A stretch of 64,000 nucleotides of DNA from Theocolax elegans (lineage: Eukaryota; Arthropoda; Insecta; Hymenoptera; Cerocephalidae): NCBI GenBank assembly GCA_026168455.1, contig CM047427.1:57668249-57732248 (forward strand), read 5' to 3'. Positions 54,646-64,000 of the stretch are shown here, piece by piece (position 1 is the stretch's first letter; each line of letters opens with the position of its first letter). The position numbers and the translations under genes are program-made. The notes beneath the pieces are model-generated. The model ran no database searches. It was not told where the DNA came from and saw only the letters and a list, made by a program, of their open reading frames with translations.

Positions 54646-55736
54646 TGTAACGGTAGACGGTTCACGCGAGACGAAAATCGTACCGATCGCGTGAGTCTAC
54701 CGTTGAAGACGCGTAAGGCGCATGCGCGAGCGCGTCGGAGAGCCGGTGTGCACGACACACCGGCAGTATCGTTCGGTTCACGACGCGAGCTAACTCGAAG
54801 TGGAGCAAGGCCCTGCGACCTCCAGCCGTACCGAAGGAGTGAGAGAGAGAAAAGGGAGTTCCGAGAGAACGAGAGAGAGAGCCAGAGAAAAAGCGTGAGC
54901 ACGGACGCCGAGACTGCCAACCCGTGACATCGAGGAAACAAGTAAGTCCTGGCCAGGCGTACGCCGGTTCGACGGCACGACGCGATTCACGAGCGGCATC
55001 GGGATACGCGAGGTACCCCGACGCATCGTATCGTCTGGGCGAGAGGCCGGACGCTCTCGCCGTGTCTCTCTCTCTATTGCGTAGATACGCGTTCGATAAG
55101 CCGGAGTGCTCCACACTCCGGCAATAATTTATCCATACCCGGCCTTCTGCCTAACCAGCTACTCGATACCTGGTATAATCGCGTAACCCCGAGTAGATCG
55201 AGACCGCGAGTCTCGACGCGTAGATTGCGGCGGGCGCACACACACACACACGTTGTTTTATATTTTCAGAGGTTATGCGAATAACCTTATTTGCTTTGAG
55301 CCAAGGTTCGACCTTGCCTTGGCTCATCATATTGTAATATTTCTCTTATTTTATTTCCTCTTAATAAATTAATTAGCTATCTTTAATTTCGAGTAATTAT
55401 TGATTAACCGGCGATTACTCCCTGTCCCCGAAGGCGAATACCGCCATGCCCCGCGGGTGTCGTGCATTGTACTGCGCACGACACATAACTGAGTAGCCGA
55501 GTACGAGCATCGACGGAGGATAAGTGTACACTAGGTAAGTGCACAAATTGTACACAGGGAAGACGTCGTCGTGCGGAGCTTGAGGCTAGCTCGCACAACT
55601 CCAAGGACGGTTCGGTGACGATCGGTTAGCTGTCTGGTAATACAGCTGATCGGTATACGGAGAATATTTCCTGTGCATTGAGGATATGCACAGGACTATT
55701 AAAACCCTCCTGACGCACGAGAATAACCCTGTTACA
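54646..55736 (+). repeat. 5' LTR, 1091 bp
   Basis: Starts TGTAAC and ends GTTACA, the usual TG...CA ends with a 6-bp inverted repeat. It includes (CA)n at about 55238-55251 and AATAAATTAATTAG near 55363. The first 750 bases match 63251-64000. Open frames on either strand within it (for example 54474-54941 minus) are not genes. Confidence 0.9.
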
Positions 55737-55738
55737 AC

Positions 55739-55750
55739 TGGCGCCCAACA
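55739..55750 (+). other. Primer binding site
   Basis: TGGCGCCCAACA two bases after the LTR end is the standard TGG-type tRNA primer site. I cannot say which tRNA. Confidence 0.75.
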
Positions 55751-57156
55751 CGTGAGTTTCCTTGGGATATGGAAAAGCACTTCAATTAAATATTTCGACT
55801 TTTTAAATTGTTGCGTGTGGAAACCGCAACAAGTGGTTGCGAGGACGTTGCGAGTTCATCGCGACGACCACACGTAAACAACAACACAAGTCAAGTATAT
55901 TAAGTCAATTCCGAGAATTCAATCGAAATAATACTTATTATTTTCGAGTGAAAATAAAATTTAACGCGTGTGATAATTAAATTTCCTGAGTCAATAATTT
56001 ATAAAATTTAAAGTTTCTATAAACAAATTAAAATTTTTTTTTCTTGGAAATTCACAAATTTTTTGTAAATTTTCCGAATTTTCAAGATTTTTCCGAATTT
56101 TCAAGATTTTTTCGAATTTTTTCAAATTTTTCAAATTTTTCAAATTTTTTAAATTTTTTAAATTTTCCAAATTTTTTCAAATTTTTCAAGTTTTTTCAGG
56201 ATTTTCAAATTTTTCTCAAATTTCTAAAATTTTTCAAAGTTTTTGATTTTTTTGAATTTTTCCAAATATTTCAAATTTTTCGAGGTTTTTGAGAATTTTT
56301 CAAATTTTTGTTATATTTGTCGAATTTGAAAATTTTTATTTTCAATTTGTTTCAAATCTTTGAAACAATCCGAATAATTTTGGAAAATCGTATTACAGCT
56401 GATTAATAATTCCTTAGATAGAGTAGTTTAATTTTACAAAGTGAAAAATAAAGCGTGTGTGCGTCATAAAATCGTAAACACCCCGAACGATACCATTTAG
56501 ATATTGTAATTTCTCGCGATATATTTCTGCGTAGCATAATAGGCGAGAGAGAGACAATAGATTTGGTGTAAAGTGTACGCTAATATTTAACCAATTAATT
56601 ATTTAATTAATTGGCATTAAATTAATAGTGAAAAATTGAATAAAATTTTATAATTACATATTATAATTAAAATTCTTTTTATTAATTAGAATCAGTTTAA
56701 ATTACATATCACAATAAAAAGTGATATATATTCAAAAAAAAACTTGTGTGGGCAAAAATAAAACACTTATTGTTTTATTCAGGTTATCTTAATTTTTTTT
56801 TACTATAAAAGAGGTGTTTGTAGTACCCACAATTAATATTTTATATTTAATTATTAAATCCTTACTCTGGTAATATCAAGCCGATATTGTTACAACTTGG
56901 TACAACCAGAGTCGAAGTAACCCACACAACCTTGCATTAGCGTACACGGTAGGACAAAGCCAGAGCAACCCAATAGTTAGACCGTATAGTCCAATCATAT
57001 ATATTTTTTGTATTTTGCGATTATAATTGTGTGCCTTAGGGAAAACGCGAGCGAACGACCCCACGATAGCCGCGCAATTGGATTGCTCCGGTAAAGCGAA
57101 TTGAAATATTTTTTTATATTTATTGTAAATTATTTATTTAAATCGTTATTATAAAT
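55751..57156 (+). other. Long untranslated leader, with a T-rich low-complexity block
   Basis: 1.4 kb without coding sequence. Bases 56040-56340 are an unusual (TTTTTCAAA)n-like polypyrimidine block. AT-rich sequence follows up to the gag start. Confidence 0.6.
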
Positions 57157-58978
57157 ATGGCGTGTTCGACACAACAGAAGATCGAAGACTGGTGTTTGTT
57201 TTATAGAGACAAAGATATTTGTCAATATCTTAACGACCTGTCACTCAAAGATACAGGCAATAAATTTGACAAATTAAGTCGTCTGACAAAATGGCTCCTA
57301 GGAGATTACGAGCCAAGGGATTTCGTTGAAGAACCTGAGCAGGATGAAATCACCGTCTGGTACCATCGGGAGGAACTCAGGCAAAATTTTATCACAAAGT
57401 ATAGCTCGGCAGAACACCCGTGGGAGAACTCGACAATCGACGACAACACAAGTCATCCATTATTAACTCTTAACAACGATGAAAAAGTTAAAGAAAATAT
57501 GGAAACAAGTCGTAGAAGAGTTCAACACCTCCAAGACAATGAAACCACGGCATTATTGCAAGAAACCACGGAATCAACATCAACGAATGTTAAAGCTGCC
57601 GACAGTATTACAAACAATGATAAAAATTCAAGCAGAATAAGACTCACTGCAACAGACGGAGGATCATTCGAAATCCCACTTGAATTCGCAAATTTTATGC
57701 AGGGAATGTCAGACACGGTTAAGCAATTAACTGAAAAGGTAAACGCGCTGACAGCAGCGCAAGCTCAGCCTATTTTAACAAGCACTAGACTGGACCAGCC
57801 ACGACACGAAGTCCGGAGCCAACGACAGCAAGTAGGATTCCAGGACACAATGACGTACCATTACCTGGACGATACAACCGAATTACCACAACCCGACCCC
57901 CCCAGCACCACTTGCAAGGAGAGTCGGCCAAGCCTGGGAGGGGGGGAACTTCCAAGGTCAGGAAAGACCTGGAAATACGAGTGGTACCAGGACCGAGAAC
58001 AGCACCTGGCAGAGAAGTGCAGGACAGTCACTGAGAGACGTCGGTCAAATTGTCCGGAAATGGGGACTACAGTTCTCAGCAGATGGCGACCAGAGCATAG
58101 ACTCATTTCTCGAACGAGTCGAGGAATGTCGGATTCTGGCCAATCTTTCAGAATCCGAATTGCTAAGCTCACTGCCAGTGTTATTCAAAGGCGTTGCAGC
58201 ACTCTGGTTCAAAAACGAAAGAGATACGTGGTCGACGTGGTCCGAATTCCAAAAAGAAGCTCGTCACTGGTTCGGAACAAATAGGCGGTTTCAGAAGAGG
58301 TTGATTGCCGAAATAAATTCTCGCTATCAAGGACCCGGCGAAAAAACACGGGATTATATTACGTGTTTAGTACACATGATAAGAAGACTCGATCCAATCC
58401 CAAGGATCGAGCAGCAGTTAGATACACTGCACGGCAACCTGCGCCCCGAAATACAAAATTTGGTACGCAGGACGGATTGTGATTCGATCCACACACTTCT
58501 CGATCTTGCTGTCGAAGCCGAACTTACGCTGGAGGGACAGAAAGCGTATAGACACCCTCCGCCACCCGAGACTGCCCTAATCCCCGAGTCGGCTTATAAA
58601 CCGAAGGAGGAAAGAAGGGCCAAGACGAAAATTGCAGCGGTGCAGTCGACAGCACCAAACCTGCAGACCAAGAAGAATCCGCCAGAGGACTTGGCGAAAA
58701 CCCTGGCCAAAGTTCTCGAAGAGAAAATGAGAGAATTCGTCCTTTCAATGACTACATCTCGGAGTAGAATTGGTAACCCAAGGGAACCAAATCGAACCAA
58801 GAATACGAAGAGTTCCGCCGAAAGGACGTACGGCGGATCGAAAGAGAAAACAGACAATCAGAACGTGAGCGCAAGACCGCAAGCCACACAACCATTGAAA
58901 TGCTTTGGTTGCGGACGGCTAGGGTATAAGCGCGCAGATTGTCCGGACTGTTCGGGAAACGCAAACAGGAGCGGTTGA
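57157..58978 (+). pseudogene. gag, one frameshift
   Basis: Translation starts at the ATG at 57157. The N-terminal 75 residues look like a SAP-type or helical module (DICQYLNDLSLKDTGNKFDK). The correct frame leaves 57157-58284 within 57890-57947, where C7 and G7 runs sit, and continues in the frame of 58160-58978; from there VGQIVRKWGLQF, the Gag core and RRLDPIPRIEQQL read through. The zinc knuckle near 58906 is CFGCGRLGYKRADC: the expected His of CX2CX4HX4C is Tyr. A homopolymer sequencing error could explain the shift. Gag would form the particle and package RNA. Confidence 0.8.
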
Positions 58979-61900
58979 AAAGGGTCGTCCCCGTTCCTGC
59001 CCCGCGTAAGACCCGAACAGATATCCCGATCACAGCGGAGCGCTGTGAAGAGAGCTCGGCAACAAAAGAGTCGTCGGAAGTGCCGACGACATCAGCTGAG
59101 TCCGAGAGATGTAGCGGCTGCCTCAGCCCGAATTCTGTGGGATCGACGGAAAAGTCAGATCAACACCAAATAGCAGCCGCTACCAGAGATCACGATGATA
59201 GGGCTGGAAGAGAAGACCCTCCGAGTGAAAAAGAAACTCGTTGGTGGGTCCAAGTAAGCATTGCCGGCTACCGCGTACGCGCCTTGTTCGATACGGGAGC
59301 ATCGCGCACGGTAATGGGTTCGATCGGTCTACAATTGGCCACGGCCTGCGGCAGTCCACTCATCCCAAGCAACGGAAGGAAAGCGAAAGTGCCAGGAAAC
59401 CAGACGGTGTCGATCGCTGGTTACGTAGACCTGCCTTTCGAGGTTGCCGGGATAAAGCGAGATATTCGCGTAGCCGTACTCCCGGACGATCAAATCGACT
59501 GTTACGTCGGAGCGGACTTCATCCGTGGTTTTGGCGCAGTTTTGGATCCGAACGAAAATAAACTTTGGATCAAAGCGGCCAACAAGTCCGTAGATCTGGA
59601 AGTAGCGAGCATATCGCGAATCGATGCATTCGAGATAGCATCGATAGGACTTGCAGACTTATTGCCAGAGGAGCAAGAAAGACTGCATACACTGGCTGAC
59701 CGATACCTGGGTACAACGGGGAGGCCGTTGGGGTGTACCTCCTTGATTGAGCACGCGATCGACGTGGGTGCGACGCGGCCGATCAAGCAGAAATATTATC
59801 CCGTCTCTAAGCGAATAGAGGAGGAGATGCACGCCCAGGTTAAAGAGATGCTCGACGCAGGGGTGATCGAGCCATCAACCAGTGGGTGGTCGAGCCCCGT
59901 AGTAATGGTCCGTAAACCTAACGGGAAGTATCGGTTCTGTATTGACTATCGGAAGGTCAATGCAGTGTCGAAAACCGATGCTTACCCGCTGCCTAACATG
60001 GACGGCATACTACGGAAGCTCAAGAACGCGAGGTACATCAGCACGCTAGACTTGAGTAGCGCGTACCACCAGATACCGCTAAGACCGGAGTCGGCGCCTA
60101 TTACCGCGTTCACAGTACCTGGGCTAGGCTTATTCCAATTTAAAAGGATGCCTTATGGCCTATCCCAGGCGGGAGCCACGTTCCAAAGGTTAGTGGACAA
60201 AATCATAGGGCCTGAGCTCGAGCCCTATGCATTTTCGTACCTCGATGATATAATCATCGCCACAGAGACCTTCGAGGAACACGAGAAGTGGCTAAAGTAT
60301 GTCCTGAAGAGAATTAACGAGGCTAGTCTCACAGTGAATCGGGATAAAAGTGTATTCGGACGTACTGAGGTAAAATATCTCGGAGTGCTGGTGAATCGCG
60401 ATGGAATCAGGCCAGACCCCGAGAAAATCGAGCCGATCATTAATTATCCGGCGCCAAAGAATCTAAAACAACTTATAAGATTCCTTGGTATGGGTTCGTG
60501 GTACCGGAAATTCTTACGAGACTTTGCTACCTTGGCCGAGCCGCTGACAAGGCTTACCAAGAAGGACCGTAAGTTTGAATGGCTCGAGGAGCAGCAACAG
60601 GCATTCGATCAGATTAAGGCGCTGATCGCAACTGCTCCCGTCCTAGCGAGGCCAGAGTTCGATGTGCAGTTTGTCATACAAACAGACGCGAGCGACACTG
60701 GCATTGGCGCAGTACTTCTCCAGGTGATTAATGGAGAAGAGAGAGTACTGGAATTCGCCAGTAGGACGTTAAACCAGGCCGAACGCAATTATAGCGTTAC
60801 GGAACGAGAGTGCCTGGCGGTTATATGGGCGATTGGGAAATATAGACCTTATATCGAAGGCTATCATTTCCGCGTCATAACCGACCACAGTAGCTTACGT
60901 TGGCTGCGTAGTTTACACAGCCCAACGGGTAGGTTAGCGCGATGGGCGTTAGAGTTGCAGGGACACAGCTTTGATGTGGAGCATCGAAAAGGCGCCCTGA
61001 ACTACGTACCCGACGCGCTATCACGGATGAGCGAGGAGGAGGCCCTCGCCATCAACGCAATATCTTGGGTAGAGGAGTCCCAAGACGAGTGGTTTCAGAA
61101 TTGGCTGAAACGAGTAAAATCTAGTCCAAGAGATTTCCCTCGTTGGAAGTGTGTCGGAGGACGACTATACTTCCACAAGCCGAACGAGTTAATCGATGAA
61201 ACACTCGGAGACGAGGATGCGTGGAAGTTAGTGATTCCAAAGGAACACCGAAAAGCGGTCCTCGAGGAAAGCCACGACTCTCCTACGTCTGGCCATGCTG
61301 GACGTGAGAAGACGTTTGCCAGTCTGGCTAAGTATTACTACTGGCCAGGTTATTACGCCGACGTGAAGGACTACGTGCGTCGCTGTCTCGTCTGTCAACA
61401 ATGCAAGGTGGATCAGCGACCACCTGCAGGACTGATGGGAAAACGCACGGTCGAGCGTCCCTGGCAAGTCGTGGCAGGGGATATCACCGGACCCTTTGTA
61501 AGGAGCAAGGGCGGGTACGAATACATCCTCGTATTCTTGGATTTATTCACCCGGTGGGCGGAGTGTGTACCAATTCGCAAAGCCAACGCGAAAACCATTC
61601 TCAAGGAGTTCAAAGAGAGAATAGTTTTAAGATTCGGTACTCCTGAGGTATTTCTATCGGATAACGGTACCGAATTCAAGAATAAGGCCGTCGACGAATA
61701 CCTACAAGAGGTTGGGATACACCATACCACCACTCCGCCATATTTCCCCCAAGCGAATCCGGTTGAACGCGTCAACCGAACGCTGAAAACCAGGATTGTG
61801 GCCTTCATCGAAGAAAACCACAATACCTGGGACGAGAAGTTGCCGGAGCTTGTATTCTCGTTGAACAACACCGTCCACGAGTCGACGGGTACAACTCCGG

Positions 61901-62598
61901 CAATGCTGAATTACGGACGAGAGCCTATGCCCCCCGGTACCATCAAGAGGAACCAAGAACAGGCTGGCATAGAAGAGGAGCAGCACCATAAAATAAAATT
62001 GTGGCAAGAGCGACTTCGAAAGCTCAGGGAAGTACATGAGTCTGCAGCCGCACGCTCAGACCAACAACATGAGCGGCAAGCAAGCTATTATAACGTTAAA
62101 AGGAGGGACACACCTTTCACCGTAGGAGATATGGTGTGGAAGAAGAACAGAGTCCTGTCCTCAGCAGCTCAGGGTATTTCGGCTAAGCTGACTCCGAAGG
62201 CGACCGGTCCGTATATCATAATAGGCCAACCAGGATCCAATACTTATACGTTGTTGGATAAAGACGGTAAAGTGACCGACCTGGCACACGCCGAACACCT
62301 TAGACACTGCATCTCACCGGATCTCGACGCAGACAAGGAAGAAGAACATCCGCCGAGGGACATCGTGGGAGAAGGGGCGACGCGCGACCCGCCCCAGGCG
62401 AGCGTACAGTCACCAAATTGCGTGCGGACTCCTGCGCGAGTCATAGCGGGTGACATCAGCGTGCGAGAACAGACTCCTGCGAGAGTCAAAACGCCAAAAG
62501 CACGAAAGCGCGGCCGTCCGCGAAAATCCGCAAAAACCATCGCGAGACCCCACGGGAAAAACATAGTGAAACGCGGTGTAGAAAATAATGACGTATAA
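58939..62598 (+). CDS. pol polyprotein (protease, RT, RNase H, integrase)
   Basis: Open for 1219 codons. Residue numbers count from 58939, but real synthesis begins by frameshift at 58960. Protease FDTGAS at about 117-122. RT with RFCIDYRKVNAV, STLDLSSAYHQIPL and YLDD (near 433-436). RNase H starts IQTDASDTGIGAVLL, with later TDHSSLRWL. Integrase has an HHCC finger (H...GHAG, CLVCQQC; 777-825), the first catalytic Asp at GDITGP (about 848), the second at LSDNGTEF (about 907), Glu in NPVERVNRTLK (about 942), and a GPY-type module ATGPYII (about 1090). A basic tail follows. All key residues are present, so enzymes may be active if made. No env follows. Confidence 0.9.
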   Translation: MSGLFGKRKQERLKRVVPVPAPRKTRTDIPITAERCEESSATKESSEVPTTSAESERCSGCLSPNSVGSTEKSDQHQIAAATRDHDDRAGREDPPSEKETRWWVQVSIAGYRVRALFDTGASRTVMGSIGLQLATACGSPLIPSNGRKAKVPGNQTVSIAGYVDLPFEVAGIKRDIRVAVLPDDQIDCYVGADFIRGFGAVLDPNENKLWIKAANKSVDLEVASISRIDAFEIASIGLADLLPEEQERLHTLADRYLGTTGRPLGCTSLIEHAIDVGATRPIKQKYYPVSKRIEEEMHAQVKEMLDAGVIEPSTSGWSSPVVMVRKPNGKYRFCIDYRKVNAVSKTDAYPLPNMDGILRKLKNARYISTLDLSSAYHQIPLRPESAPITAFTVPGLGLFQFKRMPYGLSQAGATFQRLVDKIIGPELEPYAFSYLDDIIIATETFEEHEKWLKYVLKRINEASLTVNRDKSVFGRTEVKYLGVLVNRDGIRPDPEKIEPIINYPAPKNLKQLIRFLGMGSWYRKFLRDFATLAEPLTRLTKKDRKFEWLEEQQQAFDQIKALIATAPVLARPEFDVQFVIQTDASDTGIGAVLLQVINGEERVLEFASRTLNQAERNYSVTERECLAVIWAIGKYRPYIEGYHFRVITDHSSLRWLRSLHSPTGRLARWALELQGHSFDVEHRKGALNYVPDALSRMSEEEALAINAISWVEESQDEWFQNWLKRVKSSPRDFPRWKCVGGRLYFHKPNELIDETLGDEDAWKLVIPKEHRKAVLEESHDSPTSGHAGREKTFASLAKYYYWPGYYADVKDYVRRCLVCQQCKVDQRPPAGLMGKRTVERPWQVVAGDITGPFVRSKGGYEYILVFLDLFTRWAECVPIRKANAKTILKEFKERIVLRFGTPEVFLSDNGTEFKNKAVDEYLQEVGIHHTTTPPYFPQANPVERVNRTLKTRIVAFIEENHNTWDEKLPELVFSLNNTVHESTGTTPAMLNYGREPMPPGTIKRNQEQAGIEEEQHHKIKLWQERLRKLREVHESAAARSDQQHERQASYYNVKRRDTPFTVGDMVWKKNRVLSSAAQGISAKLTPKATGPYIIIGQPGSNTYTLLDKDGKVTDLAHAEHLRHCISPDLDADKEEEHPPRDIVGEGATRDPPQASVQSPNCVRTPARVIAGDISVREQTPARVKTPKARKRGRPRKSAKTIARPHGKNIVKRGVENNDV
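58954..58999 (+). promoter_or_regulatory. -1 ribosomal frameshift signal between gag and pol
   Basis: GGGAAAC (58954-58960) sits in the gag frame as G GGA AAC, a canonical X XXY YYZ slippery heptamer. Five bases later CAGGAGCGG (58966-58974) pairs with CCGTTCCTG (58991-58999): nine base pairs with one G-U and a 16-nt loop. The gag stop TGA (58976-58978) is inside the loop. Pol is open in the -1 frame across this point and has no ATG in the overlap. Confidence 0.8.
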
Positions 62599-63034
62599 TC
62601 CGTACTCGGGAGATCAGGATCATCAGTAGTCCCTAGAAAGACGCGCGCGCAAGCGAAGCGACAATTAAAAATGCACTAATCGCAACACAAGTAATTGGCT
62701 GACGTAGACGGATGTCAATACCGAACCCGATTCAACGAGTTCGCCGTCTAAAAGATGAAAGAGCACCAACGCTATTTTGTGTGTGGTTGACAGGGGATAC
62801 ATAACCTATGTACACGCCCCAGTCGGTCGAACCACCACTAGCTAAATCAGAAAGAGCCGATAGCTCCTGACAAATCTGAGTCAGGACGAGATCACCAGGG
62901 TAAAAATCCCCTGGCTATCGAAATCGTGAAATAAAGCGATTTCATCCAGTATCAGACCCCTAACCACATCCTGACGCGTCTAGGAAAGGTCAGAGCATGG
63001 TATATGGAAATATACCTTGCGTCTGGAAGGGGGG
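62599..63034 (+). other. Spacer and polypurine tract after pol
   Basis: About 430 bp non-coding, ending in GGAAGGGGGG just before TGTAAC, the plus-strand primer. No env reading frame is seen. Confidence 0.7.
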
Positions 63035-63250
63035 TGTAACGGTAGACGGTTCACGCGAGACGAAAATCGTACCGATCGCGTGAGTCTACCGTTGAAGACG
63101 CGTAAGGCGCATGCGCGAGCGCGTCGGAGAGCCGGTGTGCACGACACACCGGCAGTATCGTTCGGTTCGCGACTACCACATCCTGACGCGTCTAGGAAAA
63201 GGTCAGAGCATGGTATATGGAAAATATACCTTGCGTCTGGAAGGGGGGGG
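62968..63250. repeat. Tandem duplication of polypurine tract plus first 144 bp of the 3' LTR
   Basis: CCTGACGCGTCTAGGAAA through the G-run at 62968-63034 is repeated at 63182-63250, with 144 bp of LTR start (63035-63178) in between, giving a 216-bp unit. The second G-run is two bases longer. The real 3' LTR begins at 63251. Confidence 0.85.
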
Positions 63251-64000
63251 TGTAACGGTAGACGGTTCACGCGAGACGAAAATCGTACCGATCGCGTGAG
63301 TCTACCGTTGAAGACGCGTAAGGCGCATGCGCGAGCGCGTCGGAGAGCCGGTGTGCACGACACACCGGCAGTATCGTTCGGTTCGCGACGCGAGCTAACT
63401 CGAACTGGAGCAAGGCCCTGCGACCTCCAGCCGTACCGAAGGAGTGAGAGAGAGAAAAGGGAGTTCCGAGAGAACGAGAGAGAGAGCCAGAGAAAAAGCG
63501 TGAGCACGGACGCCGAGACTGCCAACCCGTGACATCGAGGAAACAAGTAAGTTCTGGCCAGGCGTACGCCGGTTCGACGGCACGACGCGATTCACGAGCG
63601 GCATCGGGATACGCGCGGTACCCCGACGCATCGTATCGTCCGGGCGAGAGGCCGGACGCTCTCGCCGTGTCTCTCTCTCTATTGCGTAGATACGCGTTCG
63701 ATAAGCCGGAGTGCTCCACACTCCGGCAATAATTTATCCATACCCGGCCTTCTGCCTAACCAGCTACTCGATACCTGGTATAATCGCGTAACCCCGAGTA
63801 GATCGAGACCGCGAGTCTCGACGCGTAGATTGCGGCGGGCGCACACACACACACACGTTGTTTTATATTTTCAGAGGTTATGCGAATAACCTTATTTGCT
63901 TTGAGCCAAGGTTCGACCTTGCCTTGGCTCATCATATTGTAATATTTCTCTTATTTTATTTCCTCTTAATAAATTAATTAGCTATCTTTAATTTCGAGTA
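63251..64000 (+). repeat. 3' LTR, first 750 bp
   Basis: Matches the 5' LTR from its first base (TGTAACGG), with a handful of substitutions (for example GAAGTGG/GAACTGG, AAGTCCTGG/AAGTTCTGG, GCGAGGTA/GCGCGGTA). The window ends before the LTR does. Confidence 0.9.

Larger units (their letters stand above)
54646..64000 (+). mobile_element. Ty3/Gypsy LTR retrotransposon (3' LTR cut by window end)
   Basis: Order: 5' LTR, PBS, leader, gag, pol (protease, RT, RNase H, integrase), spacer, polypurine tract, 3' LTR. Protease-RT-RNaseH-integrase order marks the Ty3/Gypsy lineage. No env-like frame follows pol. The LTRs differ at only about five positions over the 750 comparable bases, so insertion was recent. 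The insertion lies inside the intron donor region of the second EnSpm gene; the right target duplication is outside the window. Confidence 0.9.

Noticed and set aside
54474..55604. Several frames of 60-155 codons on both strands in the LTRs, repeated at 62980-63732
   Set aside because: They lie within the LTR or its partial duplication, overlap each other in all frames and show no domain.
56044..56292. 82-codon frame rich in Phe/Asn/Ser
   Set aside because: Translation of the (TTTTTCAAA)n block.
61228..61871. Minus-strand frames of 79-152 codons opposite integrase
   Set aside because: They are shadows of the pol reading frame with no independent support.
62599..62967. Possible env gene after pol
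   Set aside because: No frame of useful length, no signal peptide and no membrane segment occur before the polypurine tract.

Overview
This 64 kb window looks like transposon-dense arthropod DNA, most probably from an insect and perhaps a hymenopteran; that placement is an inference from the kinds of elements present. The DNA is AT-rich. Coding potential belongs almost entirely to mobile elements, spliced genes use GT-AG introns, and microsatellites and tandem duplications are frequent. I recognise no host gene, no rRNA and no prokaryotic-type operon.

Layout. (1) 1-10045, plus strand: a head-to-tail run of non-LTR retrotransposons with an APE-type endonuclease and a FADD reverse transcriptase. 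One family (copies A and B) has an ORF1 with a Cys/His finger, a coiled coil and an RNA-binding-like domain. (2) 10045-16302: a tandem duplication plus a large non-autonomous hAT-like element (TIR CAGGGTTGT, 8-bp TSD TTTCTATG). It holds a 41-bp minisatellite, an 886-bp palindrome and a long (CA)n tract. (3) 16092-23456: a tandemly duplicated block, each copy carrying a Penelope-like element (YVDD reverse transcriptase end plus GIY-YIG endonuclease) with inverted ends, hammerhead-like ribozyme cores and a 12-bp TSD. (4) 23513-28700: a 2.6-kb tandem duplication with a decayed Ulp1-like cysteine protease and a tRNA-like pol III unit. (5) 31331-41465, minus strand: three more non-LTR insertions (C, D, E) in one orientation, separated by blocks of a (GA)n-type array. 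(6) 41757-45561: a mariner-like DNA transposon with about 290-bp TIRs and an intron-containing, decayed transposase. (7) 50759-54645: an EnSpm/CACTA-like element with an apparently intact three-exon transposase (867 aa predicted) and the first exon of a divergent second gene. (8) 54646-64000: a young Ty3/Gypsy LTR retrotransposon inserted in that second gene. It has a gag with one likely frameshift, a full-length pol and a clear -1 frameshift signal.

Most notable is the non-LTR family of copies A, B, C, D and E. In A, C and D, ORF1 and ORF2 lie in the same reading frame separated by one conserved UGA, with no AUG at the start of ORF2. The 3' ends carry a stem-loop whose two helices covary between copies, followed by (AATC)n. 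The 5' ends share GGTGAGTA. The insertions sit in GA/TC microsatellite with the TC strand always as sense strand. Together this looks like a microsatellite-targeting retrotransposon with an unusual translation strategy.

Five sets of local direct duplications differ mainly by single-base homopolymer indels. They may be recent tandem duplications or long-read assembly artefacts, so copy numbers here should be treated with care.
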